Made by a program: the position numbers and the translations under genes | Notes under the pieces: model-generated | What the model was told of the DNA's origin: nothing | Database searches by the model: none | What the model saw: only the letters and a program-made list of their open reading frames with translations | NCBI GenBank assembly: GCA_016714985.1 | Contig: JADKBS010000008.1 | Location: 186,001-250,000, forward strand | Direction of reading: 5' to 3' | Length of the DNA stretch: 64,000 nt | Source of the DNA: Saprospiraceae bacterium | GTDB taxonomy: Bacteria > Bacteroidota > Bacteroidia > Chitinophagales > Saprospiraceae | In this document: in pieces, positions 50,301 through 59,304 of the stretch | Layout: every line of letters starts with the position of its first letter | How positions within the stretch are numbered: the first letter of the stretch is position 1

Positions 50301-51150
50301 GTTCCCGAACCCAACGAACCCGTTCGTGGAGGTGTTCCCAGAGGTTTACAATATCAACGACCTGAATGGCAACATGAACGCCGTGGACTTCAAGGCCATT
50401 AAAATCGGTGACGTGAACGGCTCTGCGGCGCCCAACGACTTTGACGAACCCAATGAGGAACGCAGTGGCGACCACTTGGAATTGAGCATAAAAGACGAAG
50501 CTTTGTCGGGTGGCCAAACTTATACGTTGGACGTAACGTCCGAGAACTTCCAAGCCATCATCGGCTACCAGTTCACCCTGCGCTTCAACACGGAACAGCT
50601 TGATTTCCAATCGGTGGAAATGGGCGAACTGCCCAACCTGAGCGAGGCCAATTTCGGCTTCCGACGCTTGGAAGAGGGCGTGCTGACCACCTCCTGGAAC
50701 AACGACGAGCCAACCAGTATGGACAAAGACGCCGTGCTGTTCAGCCTTGTTTTTGTTGCGAGGCAACAGACGCAGCTATCACAAGCCCTGCACCTCGGTT
50801 CCGACTACACCAAGGCCGAAGCCTACTACGAAACCGGGGAACTGCTCGACCTTAGCCTTGATTTCTCCGCTCCGTCAACCGTCAATCGTCAACCGTCAAC
50901 CGTCTCTATCACCCCCAACCCGTTCAAAGCGTCGTCCGTTATTGGCTTCACGCTACCCGCAGCCCAGGAGGCAGCCCTCTTCGTGCATGATGCCGCCGGA
51001 AGGTTGGTCATGGTGCGGAAGGGCAGCTTCGCCAAGGGGTACAATGAGGTAAGGGTCAGCAAGTCGGAACTGCCGTCGGCGGGTACGTACTTCTTCCGCT
51101 TGCAGACCGCTGGGGAGGTAACTACGGGCAAGTTGGTATTGGTGGAGTAG
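47326..51150 (+). CDS. Large secreted HYR-repeat / dockerin-like / T9SS protein, interrupted by two one-base shifts
   Basis: Restored to one frame the protein has about 1,275 residues. A signal peptide (ending STLNAQ) is followed by several cysteine-rich HYR/Ig-like repeats of about 80-100 residues marked by TCPANVTV, ITDNCS and VTDGCGNSNFC patterns. A carboxypeptidase-like segment (GAITNESGQNVQNVHVNL), a dockerin-like region (GVSTYDMVLIRKHILG and GITTYDLVEIQKAIL) and a cohesin-like sandwich (YQFTLRFNTEQLDFQSVEMG) precede a T9SS sorting domain (ITPNPFKASSVIGF to GKLVLVE). Frames change at about 47690 (one extra C) and about 50068 (one A missing in GGAAAGG). It is probably a surface adhesin or matrix protein. 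Residues encoded by 50872-50904 are an in-frame CGTCAACCGTC microrepeat before the sorting domain. Confidence 0.85.
50872..50904. repeat. CCGTCAACCGTCAAT microrepeat in frame before the sorting domain
   Basis: Four units of CGTCAA(C/T) encode PSTVNRQPSTV between the cohesin-like domain and the T9SS sorting domain. Confidence 0.8.
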
Positions 51151-51170
51151 GTGTTGGCTGGAAGCTGGAT

Positions 51171-51251
51171 GCTGGATGACCTGTGACCTGTCCTGAAATA
51201 CGTTGCCCAAAAAAAGTAACGTATTTCAGGACAGGTCACAGGTCATCCAGC
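51171..51251. repeat. Perfect 34-bp inverted repeat (terminator-like)
   Basis: Arms 51171-51204 and 51218-51251 are exact complements (starting GCTGGATGACCTGTGACCTG) around a 13-nt loop, 20 bp after the stop of the large secreted protein. The arms themselves are made of the words GCTGGAT and GACCTGT repeated. Confidence 0.9.
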
Positions 51252-51305
51252 ATCCAGATTCCAGTATCCAGCATCAGCATCAAGATTCCAGCATCAAGTA
51301 TCCAT
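51252..51305. repeat. ATCCAGCATCCAG / ATTCCAGCATCA microrepeat
   Basis: Five or six units of (T/A)CCAGCATC follow the hairpin. The same word family occurs at 59232-59304 before nadE. Confidence 0.8.
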
Positions 51306-51330
51306 CTTTTTTTTATACCCCAAAAGAATA

Positions 51331-51362
51331 TTTGACTGAAATTTTAGACCGAATTATATTTG
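51331..51362 (+). promoter_or_regulatory. Promoter TTTG-N20-TATATTTG
   Basis: TTTG at 51331-51334 and TATATTTG at 51355-51362 fit the consensus and lie about 83 bp before the helix-hairpin-helix gene. Confidence 0.65.
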
Positions 51363-51444
51363 TTTCGAGAAACAAAAACGGCCTCCTTGCTCTCCTTGCC
51401 GCCTTTAAAACCGTGGCCCCTGGCCCACAAAAACTCGAACATAC

Positions 51445-52425
51445 ATGAGAACAACTTACGCCCTCCAAGCGTACTTCTACTACACCCGTTTGGAACGAAA
51501 CGCTGGCATCGCACTCTGTGCCCTTTGTGCTTTGGCTTGGCTGCTCCCCTTTCATGATGGTTGGCTCTCGCCCCAATCCCCTTCCCACAAGTTCACGGAC
51601 GTACAAGCCATTGCCGCCAGCTTTACCCCGCTTGACGAACCTCGTGAAGCGGCGAACCAGCCCTTGGCCTTCAGGGGAAGGGAAAATCAAAGCCCACACA
51701 AGGCCGAGTTGTTCGCTTTCGACCCGAACACGGCAACGAAGGAAGAGTTTGAGCGGTTGGGCCTGTCTGCCCGCACTGCACAGACCATCCTGAACTATCG
51801 GGCGAAGGGAGGTCATTTTTATAAAAAAGAGGATTTCAAGCGCATCTATGCCATACGTCCCGAAGACTATGCCCGGTTGGAGGCCTTCATCCAGGTACCA
51901 CAAAAGGCAGACAGCGGTCGTTTCAACGACTATGCGGAAAACAGGGAGACCCAAGGCGTTGCAGCAAGGACGGCTTATGAGGAAAAACCCTTTGCTCCGC
52001 AATATCCCAAAAAGACCTACACTGCGGCAATGGTGGACATCAACGCTGCCAGCTTGGAGGATTGGAAAGGCATCAAAGGGGTTGGTGGCTGGGCCAAGCG
52101 CATTGTGAACTACCGAGAAAAACTTGGGGGATTTACCTCACCTGCCCAAGTGGCCGAGTCTTTTGGCCTACCCGACAGTGTGTTTCAAAAAGCACTGCCG
52201 CAATTGCAGCTGGCGTCTGGCGTTTTCAGGAAAATCAACCTGAACACCGCCACGCTGGACGAACTGAAGGCCCACCCCTACCTCAGCAGCTACCAAGCCA
52301 CCATCCTGTTCAATTACCGCCAACAACATGGCAGCTATGCCGACTTTGCAGGTGTGAAAAAAATGAAGGCAGGTTTCAAGGAAGAAGACTGGAAGAAACT
52401 GGAGCCGTATTTCTCGTTTGAGTAA
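51445..52425 (+). CDS. Helix-hairpin-helix DNA-binding protein, ComEA-like, membrane anchored
   Basis: One N-terminal TM segment (about residues 20-40, GIALCALCALAWLLPF) is followed by three helix-hairpin-helix modules: AFDPNTATKEEFERLGLSAR (about 90), VDINAASLEDWKGIKGVGGW (about 198) and KINLNTATLDELKAHPYLSS (about 265). Each carries the D/N-x-N-x-A-(T/S) start typical of ComEA. Such proteins bind DNA at the cell surface during uptake or act in DNA processing. The three-copy arrangement is common in Bacteroidota. A strong bidirectional terminator follows. Confidence 0.85.
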   Translation: MRTTYALQAYFYYTRLERNAGIALCALCALAWLLPFHDGWLSPQSPSHKFTDVQAIAASFTPLDEPREAANQPLAFRGRENQSPHKAELFAFDPNTATKEEFERLGLSARTAQTILNYRAKGGHFYKKEDFKRIYAIRPEDYARLEAFIQVPQKADSGRFNDYAENRETQGVAARTAYEEKPFAPQYPKKTYTAAMVDINAASLEDWKGIKGVGGWAKRIVNYREKLGGFTSPAQVAESFGLPDSVFQKALPQLQLASGVFRKINLNTATLDELKAHPYLSSYQATILFNYRQQHGSYADFAGVKKMKAGFKEEDWKKLEPYFSFE

Positions 52426-52443
52426 ATTACCTTTCGAGACGCC

Positions 52444-52493
52444 AAAAAAAAAAGGCAGCGGGGGCATCGAAAATGCCCCCGCTGCCTTTTTTT
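52444..52493. terminator. Strong bidirectional intrinsic terminator
   Basis: AAAAAAAAGGCAGCGGGGGCAT and its complement enclose a CGAAA loop with A and T runs on both sides. It lies between two convergent genes. Confidence 0.92.
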
Positions 52494-52540
52494 ATAGTGT
52501 TTTGGGTGGTCTTGCTCCGCAAAATCACCCAAAACATTTA

Positions 52541-53323
52541 CTACATATCGTCCCGTAGGCTTTTTGCCTCGTTCACCATGATTTCGCTGGTTTGTATGAT
52601 TTTGTCCAACTTGGCAGCTGCCGCCGCTTTGTTACCAGCCTTTAGGTCGCACATAACGAGGTACCAGCCCGCTTTTTTGGCGTAGATGCCCTTACCATTG
52701 GCAACTTGGCCAAGGTAAGTTTTCGCTTTGTCCACGTTGCCTATTTCCAAATTGGAAAGCCCCGCAAAGAACAGCGTCGCCTCGTGATTGGGTTGTTGTA
52801 GCAGTGCCCGCTCGAACAACATGCTCGCCTGCGTGAAGTTCCCAACTGAGTAGGCCGTGATGGCCTGCGCAAAATTCGGGTCCACGTCGGGCGCATTGGC
52901 GTGGCGCATGGCCACTGGCACGTCGTTTTGGTAAGGCATGTAGTGCTTGGCATACAACGCAGGGCCATCCAGCGACTTATTGAAGAAGCTGAAATAGGCC
53001 ACAGCGCCCACTACCAGCACGGCAGCGATGGCCACAGCTTGGCGCAGGTAGCCCATAGGTTGCAGTTGGCGAACCTTGGCAGTGTGGGATGGCATGGAAA
53101 GCTTTTTACTAAACGCTTCAAAGTCTTCCAAATCATCCGTTAGGTGGTTGCCCGACTCCTCGCAGCCTTCGACGGCATCGGAGCAAAGCGGGCAATCCAA
53201 CAGGTGGTTCTCCACCCGCCGTTGGCCTTCTCTCGACATGTGACCACTGAGGTATTGCCTTAATTCCTCGTGGCTGATGCATGCGGTAGGCCTAAAGATT
53301 TGTTGTCGTAAATTTCCGTCCAT
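52541..53323 (-). CDS. Anti-sigma factor-like zinc-finger protein with TPR-like C-terminus
   Basis: The N-terminus has a zf-HC2-type motif: His in VENHLLDCPLCSDAV (H-x3-C-x2-C, about residues 40-50) after a basic region. One TM helix follows at about residues 95-115 (AVAIAAVLVVGAVAYFSFF). The periplasmic part (about 120-260) consists of TPR-like helices (NFTQASMLFERALLQQPNHE and NVDKAKTYLGQVANG). It would hold the ECF sigma factor encoded just upstream at the membrane and release it on an envelope signal. It is the second gene of the operon, 26 bp after the sigma gene. Confidence 0.8.
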   Translation of the reverse strand: MDGNLRQQIFRPTACISHEELRQYLSGHMSREGQRRVENHLLDCPLCSDAVEGCEESGNHLTDDLEDFEAFSKKLSMPSHTAKVRQLQPMGYLRQAVAIAAVLVVGAVAYFSFFNKSLDGPALYAKHYMPYQNDVPVAMRHANAPDVDPNFAQAITAYSVGNFTQASMLFERALLQQPNHEATLFFAGLSNLEIGNVDKAKTYLGQVANGKGIYAKKAGWYLVMCDLKAGNKAAAAAKLDKIIQTSEIMVNEAKSLRDDM

Positions 53324-53349
53324 TGGAGCAATTATAGTTATCTGGAAAT

Positions 53350-53961
53350 TTATGCTGTGTGTTTTCTCATTTCCTTTTCCAGCAGAATCCGCAAGTTCCG
53401 CTTACCATTTTGCAGGTAACTTTTCACCTGTTTTTCTGTGTATCCAGTTTCGGTAGCTATTTCTCTGTAACTCTTGTCGTCGTAAAAAAACATTCGGACG
53501 CAGGTTTGCTGCTCGTCACCCAATTCGGCAACGGCCCGCTCAACTTCCTGCTCCATGCTAGGATTGGTGTTGAAGAGAGCGGCGAAACCGTCGTTTTCCA
53601 TAAAGTCGTCCGGCGAATTTTCCAAATGGTTGTACTTCGCCAGCTTCTCCATGTCCGACTTCTTCTGCCGCAGCTTCGCAATGCACTCGTTCCGGCTGAC
53701 GGTGTAGAGGTATGCCTTGAAAGACTTGACATCTGCCGTTGGTAGCTTAGTGAACAGGATTTTGAACACATCTGACACCACGTCCCGGCTATCGTCCTCG
53801 TTTTTCATCAGCTTCAGGCAAACACCATAAGCTAGGTGGATGTACCGGCGGTACAATTCCTCAAAGTACGTCTGTTGCTGCGTCTCAGCGAACCTGCTCA
53901 CCAGTTCCTCATCGGAGAACTGACTGACATCAGGTTGCTTATTTAAAAAGCGGATGGACAT
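53350..53961 (-). CDS. ECF-type RNA polymerase sigma factor
   Basis: Region 2 is at about residues 27-95 (YFEELYRRYIHLAYGVCLKL, DVVSDVFKILFTKL and KSFKAYLYTVSRNECIAKLR). Region 4 is at about 140-195 (ELGDEQQTCVRMFFYDDKSY, then REIATETGYTEKQVKSYLQN, the helix-turn-helix that reads the -35 region). It directs transcription of an envelope or stress regulon. The adjacent zinc-finger protein is the expected regulator. An intergenic microrepeat precedes the start. Confidence 0.9.
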   Translation of the reverse strand: MSIRFLNKQPDVSQFSDEELVSRFAETQQQTYFEELYRRYIHLAYGVCLKLMKNEDDSRDVVSDVFKILFTKLPTADVKSFKAYLYTVSRNECIAKLRQKKSDMEKLAKYNHLENSPDDFMENDGFAALFNTNPSMEQEVERAVAELGDEQQTCVRMFFYDDKSYREIATETGYTEKQVKSYLQNGKRNLRILLEKEMRKHTA

Positions 53962-54276
53962 TTTTTTTGATAATAGACGTTAGATCGTAGATTTTAGAAA
54001 GGCACTGCTAAAGTTTGTAGGCCAAAGCAATTCTTTGTCTAATGTCTAACTTCTTCAAGTCTAAGGACTTCCTTAAAACGGGCGTAAAAATAGTAAAAAC
54101 ACTGGCACGGCCACTTTTGGTTGAGGTTTTGTTGGAATACTTACCCCAACTTCGGCCTGTTTCGTATTTTTCCGGCAAGTAAAGCGAGTAAACCCAAGCT
54201 AAGTGGGCATTCATCATTTTACCATTTATCATACATCATTCGACTAAACCAATTTTCAATCCAAAAGCCACGACAC
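53962..54276. other. Divergent intergenic region with microrepeat
   Basis: The 315-bp gap holds the promoters of the sigma factor gene and the peptidase gene. Words TAGACGTTAGATCGTAGAT (about 53973) and the inverted TCTAATGTCTAACTTC (about 54038) form a repeat pair, and ATCATTTTACCATTTATCAT lies near 54210. No gene or strong promoter element was recognised. Confidence 0.5.
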
Positions 54277-56163
54277 ATGAGCAATTACAAAATCAAAAGC
54301 GGAAAAGGCACACTCGTTTTGCAAAAAAGCGCCAGCCTCGTCGGGCTGAAGGGCACGAAAAAAGCGGATTTCACCAAGGCCGACTATGTGCGGCAGGAAA
54401 TGCTGCCCAGCCTCGGTGGCTTCAAGGTCGTCTCCCTGCAAAAGGACGGTGCCAGCGTTGACGATAAGCTCGATGAGGTGCGCCAGCGAAAGGAGGTGGA
54501 ACTGGGCACCCATGTCTATTTTGCCGAAGGCAGCAAAAAGCCCCTCGTGCCCACGGGTGAGGTGTTCATCATCTTCCAGCCCGACGTGGACGAGGGCGAG
54601 CAGGCCCTTGTGCTAAACGAATACAAGCTGCAATTGGTGGAGCGCCGGGGCAGCGACCAAGTGACGGCCAAAGTGACCAAGGACTCGCCAAACCCCATTA
54701 AAGTCGCACAGGCTTTGCAAAAGGTTTCCCTCGTGAAATTCGCCGAACCCGACCTCGACATGCTGCTCGAAGAATACGACCTCGCCCTACCGAAAGATAC
54801 CTTTATGGCGGACGAGTGGCATTTGAAAAACAGTGGATTCATCCCCAGTGGCCAATATACCACCAAAGCTGGTGCCGACGCAAAGATTGTGGACGCCTGG
54901 ACCCGGCTCGACAGCCTCGGCTCGCCCAATATCGTGCTGGCCATCATTGACAACGGCTTCGACATCTCGCACCCCGACCTCAAGCCCAAAGTCTTTCGCC
55001 CGTTCGACCTATGGACGCAGAGCGACCGCCTTTCGGACGGCGACCCCGGCTTCACGCACGGCACGCCCTGCGCCAGCCTCGCCGTTGCGGCAGCAAACGG
55101 GCAAGGCATGGTGGGTGTGGCGCCCAATGCCAAGTTCATGCCCGTGAGCGGCACTTCGTTTAGCGTGCGGGCCACGGAGCAGATGTTCGATTATTGCCTA
55201 CAAAACGGGGCCGATGTCATCAGTTGCAGTTGGGGCACGACGGATACCCAATTCACGTTGAACTCCTTGAAAGAAGAAGCCATCGCCAAGACTGCACGGC
55301 AAGGCAGGGGCGGCAAGGGCTGCGTCATCCTTTTTGCCGCAGGCAACGAAGGGCTGGACTACGTGAACTTCTATGCCGCCCACCCCGACGTCATCTGCGT
55401 GGCCGCCTGCGACAGCAAGGACCGCTACGCCAGCTACTCCAACCAAGGGGCCGAGGTCAGCATCTGCGCACCCTCCAACGGCGACTGGCCGCTCATCGCA
55501 GCACGGGCCTCTTGGGACCCCGGCACCACCATACGGGGCGAAGGTGCCTTCAAGTATTGGGCGGACGGCGTGGAGCGCACCGGCCCTTACAAGCATTTCG
55601 GCGGCACGAGCGGTGCCACGCCCATCGTGGCGGGCATCTGCGCCCTGATGCTCTCTGCCAACCCGAACCTGACCGCCAAAGAGATAAAGGAAATATTGCA
55701 AATCACCGCCGACAAAATCGGCAGCGCCAGTGACTACGTGAACGGCCATAGCCGCAAGTTCGGCTACGGCAGGGTGAACGCCGACAAGGCCGTAGCCGAG
55801 GCGCTGCGCCGCAAGGACGGCACGACTGGGACGACACCCAAGCCGCCAAGTTCTACCGTGACCACGCCCGTGGTTTCCGGTCAGGGGCTGTTCCGCTTTA
55901 GTGTAAAAAGGCAGCAACCGCAGGGTTTTTCGGTGCAGTTGGGCGTATTCGCCGACTACGGCAACGTGCTGATTCAGGCGGAGAAAATGGAGCGCATGTT
56001 CAGCCAGCCCGTGGTGGTCAACATCACGCAGGCCAACGGCAAGACGGCCTACCGGGTAATGGTGGGCGTATTCGACAAGAGCGCCGATGCCAGCACTTTG
56101 CAGAAGGCGATGAAGGCGGCAGGGGTGGATGGGTTTGTGAAGGATTTGAAGGGGCTGGGGTGA
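54277..56163 (+). CDS. Subtilisin-like S8 serine peptidase with C-terminal SPOR domain
   Basis: The 628-residue product starts at ATG 54277. Residues 1-200 form an N-terminal propeptide-like or inhibitor-like region. The catalytic triad is Asp225 (AIIDNGFDISHPDL), His261 (FTHGTPCASLAV) and Ser445 (GGTSGATPIVAG), with the oxyanion Asn in FAAGNEGLD. A linker of Thr/Pro (TTGTTPKPPSSTVTTP) leads to a SPOR domain (about 550-628, GFSVQLGVFADYGNVL and YRVMVGVFDKSA), which binds denuded peptidoglycan. No signal peptide is visible at the N-terminus, so its route to the periplasm is unclear. A longer frame from 54121 is spurious. Confidence 0.88.
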   Translation: MSNYKIKSGKGTLVLQKSASLVGLKGTKKADFTKADYVRQEMLPSLGGFKVVSLQKDGASVDDKLDEVRQRKEVELGTHVYFAEGSKKPLVPTGEVFIIFQPDVDEGEQALVLNEYKLQLVERRGSDQVTAKVTKDSPNPIKVAQALQKVSLVKFAEPDLDMLLEEYDLALPKDTFMADEWHLKNSGFIPSGQYTTKAGADAKIVDAWTRLDSLGSPNIVLAIIDNGFDISHPDLKPKVFRPFDLWTQSDRLSDGDPGFTHGTPCASLAVAAANGQGMVGVAPNAKFMPVSGTSFSVRATEQMFDYCLQNGADVISCSWGTTDTQFTLNSLKEEAIAKTARQGRGGKGCVILFAAGNEGLDYVNFYAAHPDVICVAACDSKDRYASYSNQGAEVSICAPSNGDWPLIAARASWDPGTTIRGEGAFKYWADGVERTGPYKHFGGTSGATPIVAGICALMLSANPNLTAKEIKEILQITADKIGSASDYVNGHSRKFGYGRVNADKAVAEALRRKDGTTGTTPKPPSSTVTTPVVSGQGLFRFSVKRQQPQGFSVQLGVFADYGNVLIQAEKMERMFSQPVVVNITQANGKTAYRVMVGVFDKSADASTLQKAMKAAGVDGFVKDLKGLG

Positions 56164-56165
56164 TG

Positions 56166-57086
56166 CTACCTAGCCACCACGAACTTTTTGACAGTACGTA
56201 GTTCATTCTTCGAAAAATATTGTAGGGAATAAACGCCGGCAGCCAAGTCACGGACGGGTAAGTGCGTAATCTCGCTGGGTGAGAGGACAGGCCAATCTTT
56301 CACCATGCGGCCTTTCATGTCCAGAATTCGGAAAAGCCCTTGGTGGGTGGGCATTTGCGAAGCTATCTCAATATTTAGGTAATCTGATGCGGGTTGGGGA
56401 TAAATCATGACAGGCTCGTTATCTAGTGAGCCTTCGCCCACTGCGCTGACGAAACAGCCCGCTGGGTAGTTGACTGAATCGGGGGTTTCGTAACAAATTA
56501 GTTGCGAATAAGTGGGGCAATCAATAGTAATTTGTTCGCACATAACTTCATTAAAAAGCAATCTATTGAAAATGTATAAGCCTCCAACGCCCTTTACAAT
56601 TTCGGCACTAGTTTCATCCCACCAAGTGGGATGGTTGGGCACTACCCTCAAGTGCATGGCTCCTGTAGGGTCGGGGTCGGCGAAGTCAACATGGATTGTT
56701 ACCGTATCAACTCCCCATTTTTCCTCGCACATGATATAGGTATAGGAGTCGCCTGTCTGTAAGGAGAAATCATATAGCATCTGAAAATCATTGAACAAAG
56801 GCTCATAAACGAAAACCTTGCTCCCATCTTGGTGAACATAAGCAAGGTCGTTGCAAGACGCATTAGAACACCCTCCGTTAAATATTATGGTGCAGTATTT
56901 ACCATTGATTATGGTGTCTTCGGTTATGGTCAATGCTTCAGGTTGTGGGCTTGGCAGCCCTGGGCAATTATACCTGTTGTAATGCCAAACCGCCCCCAAC
57001 GGGGCGAACAGCGGCTGTTGCGCAATTGAAGCTGAATTAATGCCAAAGAAGCAGAGTATTAAGGAAATGATTGAGGCTGGTTTCAT
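56166..57086 (-). CDS. T9SS-sorted secreted protein of unknown function (306 aa)
   Basis: A signal peptide (MKPASIISLILCFFGINSAS) is followed by a Cys-rich mature domain (pairs in CSNASCND and CEEKWG) and a C-terminal sorting domain (about 225-306, YPQPASDYLNIEI, FRILDMKGRMV and LAAGVYSLQYF). Residues 20-220 match no family I recognise. It is convergent with the peptidase gene, with a 2-bp gap. It probably reaches the cell surface through Type IX secretion. Confidence 0.78.
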   Translation of the reverse strand: MKPASIISLILCFFGINSASIAQQPLFAPLGAVWHYNRYNCPGLPSPQPEALTITEDTIINGKYCTIIFNGGCSNASCNDLAYVHQDGSKVFVYEPLFNDFQMLYDFSLQTGDSYTYIMCEEKWGVDTVTIHVDFADPDPTGAMHLRVVPNHPTWWDETSAEIVKGVGGLYIFNRLLFNEVMCEQITIDCPTYSQLICYETPDSVNYPAGCFVSAVGEGSLDNEPVMIYPQPASDYLNIEIASQMPTHQGLFRILDMKGRMVKDWPVLSPSEITHLPVRDLAAGVYSLQYFSKNELRTVKKFVVAR

Positions 57087-57433
57087 TTTGCATCATTTTT
57101 AAAAAATAATATCCTGACAGCAATTTAGAATACCAGCAAATATATGCTCTTCAGATTCAATAATCTGTCTGCCAAACTTCACTTTCAGCCAATTGCCACA
57201 ATCATAAACTTTAGTTTGGACTTTGCTTTTCACAATCACCTTGGTGATACGCTCAAAATAAAATAGGCCAGTTGGTTCAAGGCAGTACCTTCGCCAGATA
57301 ATGGTCTAATTTTTTTAACGACGGTTCGCTTGTATCCGAAAATGGAGCTGATTTTAGAAACCTGACTTATGAACAAAAATGGTTTGTTGGCTTGGCTGGC
57401 TTTGCCCGATTTTTACCCAAAAATATAAATTAC
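57087..57433. other. Divergent intergenic region without a gene
   Basis: The 347-bp gap separates two divergently transcribed T9SS-cargo genes. TACCTTCG near 57286 is one base from the -7 consensus. No hairpin or other structure stands out. Confidence 0.4.
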
Positions 57434-59134
57434 ATGAAACGACCATTAGTTTTTACTTTCCTTTTTTGCTTCGCAATTCAAGCCTTCTCACAAGCCTGCG
57501 CCGTCAGCACCGACACGGCGCATTTGGATGTGAACAATGCGAGGGTGATACTACAGGCTGGTGCGGATATGTTCTGGAATAGGGGCGATGGATATGCAGG
57601 GTATGTCAACCCCAAGGGCAATACCGCTCCTTCGGGTATCCCCAATATTGCAACCACCGGGTTTTGGCTGGGTGGCCTTGACGATGGTGGGAACCTGAAA
57701 TTAGCGGCTTCAATGTATGGGGCATACCAAGGGCAAACCGATTGGTGGCCCGGCCCACTTGACATGGAAGGGACTACCAATTCTGCTATCTGTACCAATT
57801 TTGACCAACTTTGGAAAGTTAACCATGATGAAATCTTATCGCATATTGCCGATTTTACATCAGATGGGGACATTGATGGGCCTGTGCCACAAAGTATTTT
57901 GGCTTGGCCGGGGAAAGACAATCCCGAGTCCATGAGTGCCAATGGGTTTGCATTGCCAGCGGCCCAAACGCTTGCTCCGTTTGTTGACCGCAATGGAAAT
58001 GGGAAGTACGAACCCAATTTGGGCGATTACCCAAAAATCAAAGGTGACCAAGCTATATGGTGGATTTTCAATGACGAAGGTGGCGGTTCCATTCACTACG
58101 AAAGCAATAGCATACCCAATCGGGCAGAAGTACACGCCATGGCCTATGCTTTCGAGGGTTCCGGAGACGAGAACCTGGCTAACACATCTTTTTATGAATT
58201 TACGATTTTCAACCGAGCAGCGGAGAATATGAACGACCTGTACACATCCTTGTGGCTGACCAGCCATTTTGGTTGCCCAGTGGATGATTTTTTCGGCTGT
58301 ATTTCGGAAGAAAAAATGGCCATTTTCTACAACGAGGATGAAGAGGACGGGCAGATTGGCTGCGACTGTGGGGGCGCACCTTCGTTTTGTGACAATATCC
58401 CCGTCACGGGCATAAAAGTCCTGTCCGGCCCAAAGAACGATAACGGAGAGGACACCGGGTTTTCATCTTTCATTTACTTCAACAACCCTGGGCTCCTAAA
58501 CCCACCCATTGCCACCACTGACCCCGCCACGGATATTGAGTTCTACAATTACCAAAGAGGAACATGGCGGGATGGCACTCCGCTCACGCTGGGAGGTTCG
58601 GGCTACAACCCATCGGGAGGCTCCCCACACCCCTTTGCTTTAGACGGCAACCCTGCCGAAGCCGATGGTTGGTCAAGTTGCACGACGACCCTCCCCCAAT
58701 ATGACCGCCGCCTGCTCATCAATTCAGGCCCAGTCAACCTCTCCCCCGGCGAAAGCACCTCCATTTGCTATGCTGTTATGACCAAGTTCGGAGTGAACTA
58801 CCCCTGCCCCGACGTAACGCCCCTCATCGAAATGGGCAATGCCATCGAGGAGTTTTGCGCCAGCCTGTCCCCGGCAAACGAGCCTATTGCGGCAGCAAAC
58901 GCCACCCAATTCTACCCCAACCCGCTCGTTTCCGAAGGAAAACTGACCGCTAGTGGCGAGCAAATAGAATCCGTCCGCCTGTTCAATGTGAACGGGCAGT
59001 TGGTAAGGCATTACAAAGACTTGAAGGCCAATGAACTGATAATTTCCCGTGGCGGGCTTCCGGCAGGGCTGTATTATTATGCTACCCTGCTGGGCAATGG
59101 GCAGTTGGCCACCAGGAAAATCGCAATTCAGTAA
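57434..59134 (+). CDS. T9SS-sorted secreted protein (566 aa)
   Basis: Starting at ATG 57434 the signal peptide is MKRPLVFTFLFCFAIQAFSQ. The mature protein is Gly/Asp/Asn-rich with VNPKGNTAPSGIPNIATTGF, DRNGNGKYEPNLGDYP (an EF-hand-like or thrombospondin-type-3-like calcium motif) and CDCGGAPSFCDN. The last 80 residues are a sorting domain (FYPNPLVSEGKLTASG and LPAGLYYYATLLG). It probably ends up on the cell surface. The catalytic role, if any, is not visible. A terminator follows. Confidence 0.78.
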   Translation: MKRPLVFTFLFCFAIQAFSQACAVSTDTAHLDVNNARVILQAGADMFWNRGDGYAGYVNPKGNTAPSGIPNIATTGFWLGGLDDGGNLKLAASMYGAYQGQTDWWPGPLDMEGTTNSAICTNFDQLWKVNHDEILSHIADFTSDGDIDGPVPQSILAWPGKDNPESMSANGFALPAAQTLAPFVDRNGNGKYEPNLGDYPKIKGDQAIWWIFNDEGGGSIHYESNSIPNRAEVHAMAYAFEGSGDENLANTSFYEFTIFNRAAENMNDLYTSLWLTSHFGCPVDDFFGCISEEKMAIFYNEDEEDGQIGCDCGGAPSFCDNIPVTGIKVLSGPKNDNGEDTGFSSFIYFNNPGLLNPPIATTDPATDIEFYNYQRGTWRDGTPLTLGGSGYNPSGGSPHPFALDGNPAEADGWSSCTTTLPQYDRRLLINSGPVNLSPGESTSICYAVMTKFGVNYPCPDVTPLIEMGNAIEEFCASLSPANEPIAAANATQFYPNPLVSEGKLTASGEQIESVRLFNVNGQLVRHYKDLKANELIISRGGLPAGLYYYATLLGNGQLATRKIAIQ

Positions 59135-59163
59135 GTGTTAGGTGATAAGTAGCAACCCCTGGG

Positions 59164-59195
59164 AAAGCCCGCACAGAGGAGTGTGGGCTTTTTTT
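59164..59195 (+). terminator. Intrinsic terminator
   Basis: AAAGCCCGCAC and GTGTGGGCTTT pair around AGAGGA and a run of eight T follows, 30 bp after the stop at 59134. Confidence 0.9.
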
Positions 59196-59231
59196 ATTGT
59201 TCAAACGGCCTCATCCAAGTAGTTTTGCACC

Positions 59232-59304
59232 CAATCCCCCAGAATCCAGTATCCAGAATCCAGCATCCCCACAGGGGTAAACCAGCATCCAACAACCAGC
59301 ATTC
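59232..59304. repeat. ATCCAGAATCCAGCATCC microrepeat abutting nadE
   Basis: Units of AATCCAG(T/C)ATCCAG (59232-59266) and ACCAGCATCCAACAACCAGC (59281-59300) end 4 bp before the nadE ATG, leaving no separate ribosome-binding site. Confidence 0.85.

Noticed and set aside
54121..54276. N-terminal extension of the S8 peptidase
   Set aside because: The upstream codons read intergenic repeats and a poor, non-signal sequence; the ATG at 54277 starts the conserved part.
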